This document shows, piece after piece, positions 10,921-22,800 of a stretch of 64,000 nt of DNA. A program made the translations under genes and the position numbers. Every line of letters starts with the position of its first letter. Within the stretch, counting starts at the first letter, position 1. The notes under the pieces are model-generated. The model did not search any database. It saw only the letters and a list, made by a program, of their open reading frames with translations, and was not told where the DNA came from. This stretch comes from Gambelia wislizenii (Eukaryota > Chordata > Lepidosauria > Squamata > Crotaphytidae), in assembly GCA_030847615.1 (NCBI GenBank), contig JAUMIR010000001.1:158197001-158261000 (forward strand). Reading direction: 5' to 3'.

Positions 10921-12186
10921 CAAAGTCTATTAAATAACAAGACTATGTTTCTATCTTTCAGACAAATCAGGGAGAACTGATTGTGAACACTTCAGTGGTG
11001 ACCTTGAACATGTCTGGACCAGCATGACAAAACATCAATTCTCTCAGCCATTAATTGTCAGTTGTCATTTAAAGCAGCTGTGTTGTCTGTTGTGTGCTGG
11101 AAAAATGCTAACATTGAACAAAACACCAACAGAATCTTTTCAAATGTTTACTGAGGCCTACAACAGGGAAGACTGCATGGCTTGTGCACACGTGTTTGAG
11201 TGGCACAAAAATATTAGAGAAGGACGTGAAAATCTGGAAGATGATGAATGTCCTGAATGACCTTCCACTTCAAGAACCAAAGAAATTGTGAGAAAAATAA
11301 ATCAGATTGTTCGAGGAGACTGACTATGTCTGAATGATAGCTGAAGTTGTGAACATTGACAAAGACACTGTGTGGAAAATTTTGTATGAAGATCTCAACA
11401 TAAGAAAAGTTTGTGGCAAGATGGTCCCTACGGTTCTCAAACCAGAGCAAAAAGAGCAAGGAAATTTGCACTGGCATTCTGCAGCAAATTGAAGAGGACC
11501 CAAACCTTTTTCAAAAAATCATCACTTGTGATGAAACCTGGATCTTCCAGTATGATCCTGGGACAAAACAACAGTCAATGCACTAGAAAACACTGTCATC
11601 ACCAAGAATGAAAAAAAAAAAGCACATCAAACCAAGTCCACATTCAAAGCCATGCTCATTGTTTGTTTGTTTTTTGCATCAAGGATGTAATTTTGGCAAA
11701 ATGGGTTCCAGATGTCAGAATAGTGAACCAGCATTATTATAAGGAAGTTTTGACAAAGCTGAGAGAAAGAGACAAAAAAAAGGCAGCACTGTGAGAAAAT
11801 GGCTTCATTCTTCATCAAGACAATGCGCCTGCTCAAACAGCACTTTCTGTGAAGCAGTTTTTGGCCAATAAACACATTACTACACTTGAATATCCTCCAT
11901 AATTGCCAGTTTTGGCACCATGCAACTTTTTTCTTTTTCCTAAAGTGAAATCAATGCTTAAAGGAACACATTTTGAGTCAATTGATGCAGGAAAGAAGAA
12001 AATGACAGATGTGTTGAAACAGCTAAAAGAAATGGATCTGCTCCACACCTTCGACCAATGGAAAACAAAACTGCATTGGTGTGTGAGTGTGAACAGGGTA
12101 TATATTGAAAGGGACAAACATTAGAATTGTAATACATATAAATAAAGATGGGTTTATCACTCTCGTTATTTACTAGACAGGCCTCA
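10921..12186 (+). pseudogene. Dead mariner transposon (DD34D transposase remnant)
   Basis: The ends are inverted repeats (aataacaagactatg at the left, ctcgttatttac at the right) next to TA dinucleotides (10919-10920, 12187-12188). The length of about 1.27 kb is normal for mariner. Translated in pieces it shows the helix-turn-helix region with VFEWHKNIREGRE, CDETWIFQYDPG with the first catalytic Asp, HQDNAPAQT with the second, and LAPCNFFLFPKVK. The last has Asn where the third catalytic Asp should be. Several frameshifts and stops, for example in the MH*K and PP*LP contexts, break the frame. It lies in CYB5R4 intron 4 in antisense. Confidence 0.9.
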
Positions 12187-13328
12187 TATTAGAATGAAAC
12201 AAAGGCTGATAAGGCTCTACCGTATGTATATTTATTTGATGCACCACTAGTCTTGTCCTTTAAAAATATATATTATAAAGGTGAGTATTCAGACATACAT
12301 AACTAAAACAATTTCAGTATCTGAAGTGACAAATGCCAAATAAAAGTATTGATCCATGTCAGTTATATTAAGAAAGTAATTCCCCACACTACTCCTTTTG
12401 AAGATGTATCTTTTTTACAGAGCCCAATAGTGTAAAATCAAGTTACATGCAACAGAAGTTACTTGCGGATGGGTGGGAAGAATAAAGCTTTCAGTGACCC
12501 AATGTCAGTAGGAAGTCACAAAATTAAGAAGCTGCCCTAGAGCAAAAACAGATGCTAAAGAAAGCAATAATGTGGCTAGACAAGGAGAGGTTGGCTGGAA
12601 AAAAACAACACAAGCCTATGTGTCACTCACAATGTGAGAGTGGTTTAGGATGCCCTGTCCTTGAACGTTATTTTAATCATATAAAAGTGGTAAACCTAAA
12701 CCAAGGCTGTTGTGTTTTAAATCTATTTTGTTGTACTCAAAGATCACTAAGCCAATTTAACTTGAAGAGCTCCCATCCAACTAGAAGAAACTACATCATC
12801 AGACTGCAGCTTCCAAGCATGCCAACAGCATCAGCTACCTAGCAACAGTAAAATCCTATCTCCTGGATTCTCCACTTCTGAGTTGATGAGACAGACAAGC
12901 AGATTAAGAGAGGAATCTAAGATGGTACCTTTAAAACTGAGTCATTGTTTAGGGATGTTGGCAAGCGTTTAAAACATGCATGAATAGTGACAAAAAGCTT
13001 GTGCCTCAAAAGCAGGTATTAATGGGCAAAACCACTGATTTCATAATTCACACAATTGAGTTTTACACATCAAAAACATAACGTATCAAGTAGTGCTTCC
13101 AAAATAAATAAATAAATAAATAAATCCCTGAATGAAAATATATCCTGCACTAAAATAAAAATGCTACAGTAAGTTTCTACAGATTGGGTAAATTATATTT
13201 AAAAAAATTTGAAAAGTGTTTTAAAGCTTCACCTATGTAGTTATTATGAATCGTGTCAAAATTGTGTAAGGGTCTGTATTAAAGTCCAAAAATTTATGAG
13301 AACCTTCTACAATGACCAAAAGACAAAC
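12187..13328. other. CYB5R4 intron 4 sequence, mostly unassigned
   Basis: It holds a short AAAT run near 13107-13126. A fragment 'cttgaagagctcccatccaactagaagaaactacatcatcag' near 12760 is not assigned to a family. No exon is recognised. Confidence 0.45.
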
Positions 13329-13450
13329 ACAGATTTTATTTTATTTTATTTATTTACTTATACCCCGCTCTTCAGCCACAAGGCTATCAGAGCGGCTTAC
13401 AAATTGTTTTAAGCAATAGCTATTTACACATCTACACTGCATTAAACAGT
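13329..13450 (-). repeat. SINE/LINE tail repeat (ttatttatt...ccccgct type)
   Basis: It contains 'tttatttatttacttataccccgctcttcagccacaaggctatcagagcggcttacaa' in interrupted form. The same signature recurs at 35.1, 36.3, 39.2, 44.7, 45.3, 56.7 and 58.0 kb. It is common in squamate genomes; I cannot fix the family. Confidence 0.6.
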
Positions 13451-13770
13451 TTCCAATGTGTGTTAGTTATACAGAATCCAGTACCCATCGTTGTTTCAGG
13501 AGTGTCCATATGATTTAGAAACAGCTTGTTGGTGATATGGACACTTTGAAGCATAGTTCCCACTGCTTATTTTAAGCCTTTATGTACAGCCATATGTCAA
13601 CCCAAATTGGCTGAATTAAAAAAAAGCAACAAAAAACCCAACAACCCTGGGCATGTCTAGACAAGAAAATATAGTGCTGCGGATTAACACAAATTCACAG
13701 CAGCATTCATTTGTCTCCATGGTCCCCCCCCCCAAAAAAATATCGCTGGTATGCGAAGCTATCTGTGTTT

Positions 13771-14248
13771 AATGTGAAGTCGAAGGCTTTCACAGCCGGC
13801 ATCCATAGATTTTCCTTGGGTGTTTTTCATGTCAGAATGCACAGAGAAGCTATTGAAATCCACAAACAACTGGACAACTTCAACAGGAAAGAAGAAACCC
13901 GAAAAGTAAACAAAATCTGGCTGCCAGTCCTGAAAACTACCAAAATAAAAACACAACACTTGCAAATGAACTCCACCCAGGGACAGGGAATTTCTAGCAG
14001 ATAATGGACCATTAGCCAGCCATTAGCCAAACAGACACTAATCCTCCTTGAATATCTCTACCCAGAAACTAGCCATTCAACACACAAATTTACATATCCT
14101 CTCCAACAGGGCTTCACAGTATATAAACCACCCCCCACACTCCTACCCAATCATTCTCTGAAGATGCCAGCCTTGGATGCAGGCGAAACGTCAGAAATAA
14201 ACTCTTCCAGAACACGGCCTCACAGCCCGAAAAACACCCAAGGAAAAT
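13771..14248 (+). mobile_element. Penelope-like element, short copy with inverted ends
   Basis: Flanked by an exact 12-bp duplication (ctatctgtgttt at 13759-13770 and 14249-14260). The start 'gattttccttgggtgttttt' is the inverse of the end 'aaaaacacccaaggaaaatc'. An open segment reads REAIEIHKQLDNFNRKEE with WLPVL after it, which resembles the C-terminal edge of the GIY-YIG domain of Penelope-type elements. The 3' part has gatgccagcc, gcaggcgaaacgtcag and aaactcttccagaacac. The family call rests on that motif and on the inverted ends. Confidence 0.6.
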
Positions 14249-14419
14249 CTATCTGTGTTTGATGTTCACATGGAGCCATGCCTTGGAATCAAGATGATGG
14301 CTGGGAGTGAATCGCTGATGTTATTATTCTCAACTAGTCGCCACTGCCGCTGCATGGTTTTGTTGTTTTTTTTTTACTGTAAATTTAAGGTGCGCAACCT
14401 AAAGTCTTACATTTAAAAA

Positions 14420-14735
14420 GCTGTTTGGTCACCTCAGTGCAGTGAAAAAGTGCACAATTAGAACCGACCAATCAGGTTTCCACTTTCCCTCATATCTGGG
14501 AATGTGCTGCAATGTGATTCAGTTGTCCTAAAGAGCAGGAATGCACATTTCCCCTGCATTTAAAAAAAAAAAAAAAAACTTGCGAAAAGCTACAAAGGCT
14601 TCTACCTTGTAGTTTTTGGTGGGTTTTTTGGCCACACTCCTTCTGAATATGGCAAACCACCGTGGGACTGCATTGGGACAAAAGGTACTCTCCTCATATT
14701 CTATGAGGAGTATTTTCACATTCTAGACACACACA
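14420..14735 (-). mobile_element. Foldback DNA element, family 'gaaaatactcctc'
   Basis: Read on the minus strand it starts gtctagaatgtgaaaatactcctcatagaatatgaggag, interrupted here for length, and runs through ggccaaaaaacccacc and aaagc to a 'ggaaacctgattgg' segment. The copies at 59.09 and 62.39 kb share these blocks. No coding capacity. Confidence 0.5.
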
Positions 14736-14946
14736 CACAGTTCCTGCTCATAAATGAGATGTCAGTAAAGAAAAGGGTAGCTTTATTTCTTCGAGCAATG
14801 AAGAAACACATCTACACATTCATGTATAGACTATTTTAAAGATAACAATGCTTCACTTATACTTTGTAAATACTTGTATTCAGTTTGCCTTGGAATTATT
14901 CCCTCACTTTAATTTGCCCAAGGTAAAAAATATCTGTACAGTATTC

Positions 14947-15002
14947 ATGGGGTCGCCATAAGTCGACAGGTGACTTGAAGACATATATATACACACACAC
15001 AT
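14947..15002 (+). repeat. SINE 3' tail fragment
   Basis: 'ggggtcgccataagtcgaca' followed by 'ggtgacttgaagacatat' is the tail shared by squamate SINEs. The head is missing. A short TA/CA run follows. Confidence 0.65.
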
Positions 15003-15660
15003 TGCAGGAAAGACTTCTGACTATGACTGGATGAGTAGATGCAATAGTAAGGAATCTTCATCTGCTTGTAGAACTAAATGTTCTGCGATATAACTTTGCT
15101 CAAGAGAGGAAAAGCCATTGGTTTGGGTTTAGATTCAAAACTTTGCACAAGGAAGGAAAGACCAAGGAACAGAAAGAAGGTAGGGAGAAGAAAAAGGCAA
15201 GAAAGCCAAAGGAAAAAGGGAGGATGACAACAGACCTCTTCTCAAAAATCTAAAAGAAGGAATGCAAGAAACTGGGCAACAGATAGCTAATGAAAGGCTC
15301 CAACAAAACTCAACAGTATCTAAGAGGCAAGAAGGTAAAAGTGACGGAGGATATACAAAGTAGGCATGCATCAAAAGGCAGCAAGTTGTGGGAAAATGGA
15401 TGGCAGTGAGAGAGCTGGAGAAAAGTCAGACAAATTAGGGCAAGACTGTTCTATACTGTTGACAGGAAGCCCAGAAAGCACCAGGCTGCCAGGCCTGGAG
15501 TTCTCTTCATAGGAGAACCATGTCTGTTTGGGCTTCGGCTGACACTGTAGCATTGTGACTTGGAGTCTCAAGGTAACAATAAGCACCCAAAAGAGGAGAG
15601 AAGGATGAAGACCACATACAGTACTGAGGGTAGCCAATTCATATGCTGCACATTTCTTGC

Positions 15661-15835
15661 TGTTGTGTGCCTTCAAGTCAGTTCCAACTTATGGCAACCC
15701 TATCAGCCTTCCTCTGAGGATGATAGTGTGGGTCTTGCCTCAGGTCAGCCAATGTGTTTCCATGGCTGAGTGGGGATTTAAATCCTGTTCTCCAGATTCA
15801 TAGCCAACTCTCAAACTACTACATCATGCTGCACA
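15661..15835 (-). repeat. Sauria-type SINE, reverse orientation
   Basis: It starts with tgtgtgccttcaagtcagtt and ends with 'aactactacatcatgctgcaca', the inverse of the tRNA-like head. The middle 'tttccatggctgagtgggga' matches the other copies. Confidence 0.82.
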
Positions 15836-15990
15836 CTTCTAGCAAAATTTAAATACAATCTCACAAAGACTTAAATACTCAACACTTACTAGTGTCTATT
15901 AGAGAACAAACATTTCTTATATATCAAGTGATCTGACAGGATTAACTGAAATAAAATATTTTAGAAGGTGGAATCATATGCCTAGTTATA

Positions 15991-16138
15991 CAGGTCTTCT
16001 CCCCACCCCTCAATATCCGCAGTACCAGTACCTGCAGTTCTCTCAACAGTGGCTTGATTGTTTTTTCCTGCATGGCAGGAGAATGGACTGGATGGCCCTT
16101 GTGGTCTCTTCCAGCTCTATGATTCTGATTCTAAGATT
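15991..16138 (+). repeat. Tigger-like fragment joined to CR1 3' end
   Basis: 15991-16035 carries 'tacaggtcttctcc' and 'caatatccgcagtacc', a Tigger-type terminus without its other half. 16042-16138 is a CR1 3' end with cctgcatggcagg, actggatggccctt and ctctatgattctg. Confidence 0.55.
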
Positions 16139-16808
16139 CAGAAAGTCCATTCCAGTATGCACACAGTAGGGAATCTGACACGGATGTACACATGTACCAA
16201 GTTGCAAACAGGTTTTGAAACACGTCTTCTCTAAGTTTAGGACAGTGGAGTGATAAAGCAGCCATGGGGCCATTACAGCAACTGCACAACAAATGGATGC
16301 AAGAACATGCAACAGAAACACAGCGTAATATAACATTAGCTTCTGCATGAAAGAGTTGCACAAGTGTGCAAATTTTCTGTATATACTATGCTCTGGCAAG
16401 CAACTGGTCATGGCTTCCAAAAATGTGTACAAAAAAATTAGCCATACTCCCCACGTTAATTATGTAAAAATAATTTATGATTATAGCAGCAATTGTTTCA
16501 TATAAAGATTTTTTTAGTTCATATCCATATGGAAGAGCTTCCCCCTCCCAGATGTCTACAACCCCCCACGCTATAATGGCAAAGAGATTCTTTTTTAAGA
16601 ATCTTGAAGAATTTTGACATATGATAGGCAAGAGTCATTAAACAGGATTTCATTAGTTGTTTCTGCTATTTTATAAATTGTTGTTTTGGGATTTGTTAGT
16701 TCTCAGATATTTTAGTATTTTATCCTCACAGTGGTAAGCAACTTTCAATACTTTTTCCATGGCAAAACGAGAATGTGAATGAAAACATTGTGTATGTGTG
16801 CGCGTGCA

Positions 16809-17036
16809 TGCACCTTCAAGTTGCCTGTTGAGTTATGGCAACCCCATGGATTTCATAGAGTTTTCCTAAGCAAGGAATACTCAGAGATGGTTTTGCCAGC
16901 TCCTTCCTCTGAAATATAGCCTACAGCACCTAGAATTCACTGGCGGTATCCCATCCAAGTACTAACCCGAGCTGACCCTGCTTAAATTCCAAGATCAGAC
17001 TGGATCTGGTGCCTTTAGGGTATTTAGGCCATGCAT
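16809..17036 (-). repeat. 5S-rRNA-derived SINE, reverse orientation
   Basis: The segment at about 16939-17036 (tcccatccaagtactaac, ctgaccctgcttaaattcc, agatcagactggatctggtg) is the reverse complement of a 5S rRNA 3' two-thirds. It is preceded by cttcctctgaaatatagcc, cataga-type spacers and the SINE tail ccttcaagttgcctg. It is a retroposed SINE, not a 5S gene. Confidence 0.85.
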
Positions 17037-17039
17037 ATA

Positions 17040-18698
17040 CGGAAGGGGTAAATCAAGGGCACCTTTTGAGGTGTAAGACTGGCATACACAGCATCAATTA
17101 CTTGAGTGTCATAATCCAAAGCTATAAATAGGTTGAAAACATATTTACTAAACACACAACAGTATTGTCTATGGGAAAATCAGAGACATGTAGTAATTGA
17201 TGCAGAGACTGGGGTTAGGACTGAGGCCTCAGAAGAGAATACTGCTGAATGCCAATTCTGCCCCTGGCAATCTTATACAAGAGTTGCCACTATACTAGGC
17301 TATCTTGTCATGGGAAACAAGCAATAGTTCACATAAAAAAATCTCACAGGCATTCCTACCCAACTTTTTTTTTCAAGAACATCCGTTACAGAATTTTAAA
17401 AAGAACATTCCTCCTGAAGGGCTGCTTAAGGTGAGCCTTATCTTTAAAGTTTGACAGTCAGAAACACCAAGAAATAGTGACAATGCTTGGTTTAGTAGCA
17501 TGTTCCAAAGGTTATGTAAACTGTGTACAATAACATGTATGTAATGTAAATAATGGGAATAATGTAAACAATGTAACGTATATGGACTGTCGCAACATTT
17601 TGGAGGTGATTATCAGGGTACTATTGCTTTAAAGACAAAGAAAAATATTGAAGCAACAGACTGAATACTAGCGCAGCTGAAATTAATCTGGTCACAGCTG
17701 TGGCTAAGCAGAGGGCTGACAGGCAAACAACACTCCTATATAGTTGAACCACAAGATGCAGCGTGTGTGTTGCTGTCATAGTGAAGTGTTAGCACGGTCT
17801 ACATCCCACTTCTAGAGACCTCAGAAATTGTGTATTATTATTAATTTGGGTCATCAGTGTGACCTTCCACAGAGGAAAAAGCACAAGGGTCTCAGAGAAG
17901 ACAGCTGAATGCCATACTTTGCCCTAGGGAAGACTAAGGCTAAAAGCCAAAAATGACACATTCCCCAGTGGAAAAGGGATACAATGGGTGGATGAAACCT
18001 TTTATATGCTGATTTTGAAACTTCCTTTCCTTAATCCCCAAACCTTAAGACAGGTTGCTCAAGCTTTTAAAATCCAATCACTGGACATTAAGAAACACAT
18101 TAGCATCTTCCACACCTTTTGTCAGGACCATGAAACTCATTGTGCAATCCATGAAGGCTCAGGAAATCTACTGTTTCAACCCATGAAGCATCCAATCCCC
18201 TCAGGTGTATTTGGAGGTATAAATGAACCCCAAAAATATGCCTCAGTGCACACAGGTCCTGTTCCAGGGGACCCTCTGTCCCTCTGTGTGGCCACCCCAG
18301 ATTCCTCCATCCGCTCTGCCGGATGGACTACAGGACAGGTTGTATCACCCCCAACAAATCCTCTTGCTACCCTCTATCCCATGTTTTTCCCAATGCCTTT
18401 CTATAGCCTTGTGTGAATGCTTTTTCTGTGTGAATGTGTGTGTGTGTGGTGTTATTTTTGAACTCTGATAAAACCATACTTAATTTCACATGTGTGTGTA
18501 TTCCATCCAGGCTAGTACTGGTAGACAAAGTTTTCAAAATCCCCTTGTTACCCCCTTTCGCATAGCTAAAGTCAAGTTGCTGCTAATTTCTCCAACATAT
18601 TAGAAACTCGATATTTTCTTAGAATTTTCCAAGGAGCATTTTGGGTAATAGAAGAGGAATGTTGGTGTATGGTGGAGATATTGCTGTTAAGACGACGA
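17040..18698. other. CYB5R4 intron 4, no gene or clear repeat
   Basis: The 142-aa open frame at 17988-18416 is unrelated to any family I recognise and has no flanking signals. A TG run lies near 18434-18450. This DNA is the left flank of the Copia insertion. Confidence 0.45.
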
Positions 18699-18950
18699 GA
18701 TTTGTTGTGTATATACTTTGTTCGTTTACACTGCAACTGAAGATAAAGGCCTCCAGATATCTTTGGATGAACCTCGCAGCCTGTAAGTCTTTTTCTTGTG
18801 TATGAAAGTGAGTCAGAGCAGTAAAACACCTGCTAGATGAAGCCTTTGTTCCTGAGTTACTCTTTTTGCCCATTCTGCTGCTCAGTACTGCTGTTTGGCT
18901 ACACCTGGGTTAGTTCGTCCCCAGGCTGTGCCAGGTGTCTCTCAGTGGGC
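18699..18950 (+). repeat. 252-bp flanking direct repeat, left copy
   Basis: From gatttgttgtgtatatac to ctctcagtgggc. It abuts the 5' LTR exactly and is repeated, with no difference I can see, at 24485-24736 directly after the 3' LTR. It is not part of the LTR, because the order is repeat-LTR-internal-LTR-repeat. Confidence 0.95.
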
Positions 18951-19194
18951 AGGAAAATGCAACATGGGACATACAGTGAAAGAAATAAAATATGTATGTA
19001 TGTGAAAGTCACAATGACTAAGCAAGAGCAATTATGAAGCTACACAGGTGAAACTGCTAATGTAATCTAGAAGGCCTGAGAGCCAAGGACAGAGGTACTG
19101 AATGCAGATTGGAAACACCTGAGAATCATTAAGTGTACAAGGTGAAATGTTGAAATACATGGGTTGGTCTTAGGCATGGATGGAACTATGTGGA

Positions 19195-19267
19195 CCAATC
19201 AGAATGGAAGTACACACCCACTGGGTGGAAACTAACTAGTGGGTGGTGATAAACAATGGCTATAAAA
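19195..19267 (+). promoter_or_regulatory. LTR core promoter: CCAAT and TATA boxes
   Basis: ccaatc at 19195-19200 and tataaaa at 19261-19267 are about 60 bases apart, a normal RNA polymerase II arrangement. They would start the genomic RNA near 19290. The same pair recurs in the 3' LTR (TATA at 24136-24142). Confidence 0.7.
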
Positions 19268-19366
19268 TTGCAATGTTTGCCAATGTATTTTTATGGTTGA
19301 GTAGAGATTGTGGAGTAGTGTGTAGAGATTGTGATTTGTTTACCATATAGTATATTTATATAGAAG

Positions 19367-19372
19367 AATAAA
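19367..19372 (+). terminator. LTR polyadenylation signal AATAAA
   Basis: aataaa lies about 100 bases after the TATA box. The functional copy for element RNA is the one in the 3' LTR at 24242-24247. The spacing would give a short R region. Confidence 0.65.
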
Positions 19373-19610
19373 GTAGGTTTTATATAAAACTACTGAGTTG
19401 CCTGAGTGAATCCTGGAGACGTTTTGGAGACACCTGGAGAAGAGTGAGAAGGCTTGGAGAGTTTGTCAGGATCTTCAGCCTATTCTCTGAAACTCTGCTG
19501 CTTTGGAGGAAAGCATTAACCACTGATCTAAGCTGGTTGGCTCTGCTGCATAATAAGGTGGTGAGTTTGAGCCAGAGGTGAAGAGCTACAACTCCCATCA
19601 TCCCTGACAA

Positions 19611-19625
19611 GGGTTATGGGCCCAG
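19611..19625 (+). promoter_or_regulatory. Primer binding site for initiator tRNA-Met (anticodon region)
   Basis: gggttatgggcccag, one base after the LTR end, is complementary to the anticodon stem-loop of initiator tRNA-Met, whose loop reads ggcccataaccc. This is the internal, half-tRNA priming known for Drosophila copia, not the usual 3'-end CCA priming. The match runs 15 bases by eye. Confidence 0.85.
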
Positions 19626-19827
19626 TTACTAGAGCACCCAGCATCCACAGAAGCTGAAATTTCCAGAGAGTGGAAGAAAGCTTTGTGGACGACAGATCAG
19701 AGCAAGCTGTTTGTGCTGCAGTGATAAGCCTCGTGAGTAAATCATTTTGTGTTTTGCTTAAGCCCAGACGGGTCGGCTGTGCATACTCAGAAGGACTGTG
19801 TCAAATTGAGTCACTGCACAAATCAAG

Positions 19828-22800
19828 ATGGAATTTCTAAAGTTTAGTAAATTGAATAGAAACAACTACTCTACCTGGAAGATTTATGCCCAGTCTCTAC
19901 TAGTAAAGGAAGGTCTGTGGTCAACAGTTGAAACAGGGCTGGCAGCTGATGCTGATGAAGCCACTAAAGAGAGAGATAGTAAAGCAAAAGCCTGTCTTTA
20001 TCTCATGCTTGAGGAAGACTTAATTAATGACGTCAGAGATAAAACGTCTGCCAAGGATGTGTGGGATACCTTGCAGAGATTACACACTCCTTCAACTGCT
20101 TTTGCAAAAATGCTATGGTCTAAAAGAATATACAGGCAAAAGATGGCTAAAGGGCAGTGTGTGATAGAACATTTAAAAATAATGCAAGACTTGTTTGTGC
20201 AAGCTGAACTGAGGGGAGTGCAAATTAGCAAAGAGCAGCAATGCTACATTTTAATAGAATCGCTAGACTCTTCGTGGGACAACATAACGAACAGCTTGCA
20301 GAACTTGCCAGAAGCTGAGCTTAATAGAGACTTAATTGTGGCCAGAATACTGGAAGAGAACCAGAGAAGAATGTCTGAGCAGGGTGACTCAGCAAGCTTA
20401 AAGACTGTGCCAAAACAACAAACAATTCCTGACTGGCGAACGCAGGAGGAAGCAGCCTCTACAAGGGAGCAACGGAGGTGCTTTTATTGTAAGAGGATTG
20501 GTCATCTGCAGAGACATTGTAAACATTTTGCAGCTGAGAGACGCAAGCAAGGAGAGAGCAGATGGCAGCCGCGGCAGTATCAAAAACAATCCAGACCTCC
20601 ATTTTTGAGGGACAGTGGTAATAAAAAGGGGGTTGCAACCATGATTAAGGAAAAACAAAATGCAAATTCTAAATGGCTAGTTGATTCAGGAGCCACATCT
20701 TTGATGTGTAATGACATAAATTTAATAAGTAATAGAAAATCAGCTAATGTAAATACTGTAGTTTTGGCTGATGGGAAAGAGCTAAGTACTGTAAATCAAA
20801 TGGGTACTGTGTACATTCCAGGGCTAAAAGAGAATTTTAATGATGTCTTGCATGTAAAGGAGTTAGAAAATAATTTGTTATCAGTAAGCAGATTAACAGA
20901 AAGAGACTACACAGTCATCTTTGAAAAGAACATGTGTAAGATAAAACTGAATGGGGAATTGCGTGGCATAGGTTTGAAAAAGGACAAACTTTATTATTTG
21001 GAGGACAATATTGATAGCTACAGGGCTGAAGAAGCTAATAACATAGAAAATATTCCAATCCACAAAGACTGCATACACGAGCTTCACAGAAAATTCGGCC
21101 ATGCAAGCTTCAAATGTTTAAAGAATTTAATCAGTATGTGTCCAGATTTAAAAGTTGCTGAATGCAAAAACCACTTAGATTGTACGGTATGTCAACAGGT
21201 AAAGGTCAGAGCTTTTCCAGTAGCTAAGAAAACAAAAAGAATTGCTCAAAGACCATTTCAGTATGTACATGCAGATGTTGCCCAAGCTAATTGCTTGTCC
21301 TTAGGGGGAAGCAAGTATTTCCTAGTAATTGTTGATAGGTATACAAGATTTGCATTTGTGAGAATAATGAAAAACAAATCTGACGCTGGGCAAAGTTTAA
21401 AAGCATGGGTAAGAATGGTGGAAAGACAATTTGATAGCAGAGTAGGCACCATTATTACTGATAGAGGAGGAGAATTTTTAAATAATCAATTGTTTAACTG
21501 GTTTCAAAAGGTGGGAATAAGGCATGAAACTACAAACCCTGCTTGTCCTAGTGAGGATGGGTTAGCAGAGAAGAAAATACAAGATATAAAAAGAATTACT
21601 GCTTGTATGATGGCAGATGCAGGGGTGAAAGATAGTTTTTGGGCAGAAGCAACTTTGACTGCAATACATATCAGTAACAGATTGTATCATTCAGAAATTG
21701 AAGACATTCCCTACAGGGTATTGTATGGGAGAATGCCAAATTACAAGTACTTAAGGGTTTTTGGACAATTTGCTCATGTTTACACACCTGCTTGTTTCAG
21801 GAGGAAAGGAGAACCCAAAAGCAAAAGGCTTAGGTTTTTGGGGTATTTTGGAAATAGCTACAAGTTTCATTTGGGAGGAAAACAAGTGCAGTATTCTAGG
21901 TCTGCAAATTTTGAGAGACATGCTGGTTGGGACAAACTGCATGCCAATAAAGAAGTGTTTTTGAGATTAGGGAGTTCAAATGAGCCAGAAGCACAAACTG
22001 AACCAACCTCAGGAAACGGAGGGGTTTCAGTTAAGCAGGAAGCATCACCTAGCAGCAGTGGTAGTTCTTCTGATGAGGAGATAGCATCTAGGCCTACTAC
22101 TACTCGAATGACTGAAGACAAGAGATTTAGTCATAGAACTACAACTCCCAGTAGAGAAAGTGAAGATGAAAGAGACAGAACAGCAGATTTTATTCCCAGG
22201 CGTAGTCATAGAGTTAGAAAGCCTCCAGATAGGTTTGTTGTGACAAAGGCAAGAGCTTGTTTAGCAGTAGAAGAGCCTGAAAGTTTTGAAGAATTGGAAA
22301 GCTATTCTAGTGAAGAACAGGAAAGATGGTTTGATGCAATGGATAATGAGTTTGGTTGCCTGGTAAATAAAGATGTTTTTGAAATTGTTGACAGACCCAA
22401 AGACAAGAAAGTAATTGGTTGTAAATGGGTATACAAAAGGAAAGAAATGCCAGATGGAAGTATCAAATATAAAGCTAGGTTAGTGGCTAAGGGTTTTGCA
22501 CAACAGCAGTATGAGAACTATGATAAGACATATTCTCCAACTGCAAAGCCAGAAAGTCTGAGAATGGTTTTAGCTGTAGCAGTAAAAAGGAATTTAGTTG
22601 TAGAACATTTTGATTTTGAGACAGCGTACTTGAATGCGGTTCTGGATGAAGAAATATTTATAGAACAGCCACAAGGTTTTGAAGAAAATGGTAGTCAGAG
22701 AGTATATAAATTAAAGAAAGCGTTGTATGGTTTAAAACAAAGTGCCAGAGCGTGGAATCTGTGCATCAATGATGAGCTAGTTAAGCTAGGTTACAAGAGG

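Larger units (their letters stand above)
18951..19609 (+). repeat. Copia 5' LTR (5 bases short at its left edge)
   Basis: 659 bp, from aggaaaatgcaacatggg to tcatccctgaca. The first five bases of the 3' LTR (tgtta) are absent and genomic 'gtgggc' abuts directly. An extra 4-nt unit lies in the atgt repeat near 18991-19002. It carries CCAAT (19195-19199), TATAAAA (19261-19267) and AATAAA (19367-19372). Confidence 0.95.

Noticed and set aside
16939..17036. Possible 5S rRNA gene (and the copy at 53940-54036)
   Set aside because: Both have many substitutions and are fused to SINE bodies and tails, with no T-run terminator at the 5S end.
17988..18416. 142-codon open frame upstream of the Copia element
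   Set aside because: No recognisable domain, no splice or promoter context, on the strand opposite to the host gene, and the frame is of a length expected by chance in this much DNA.
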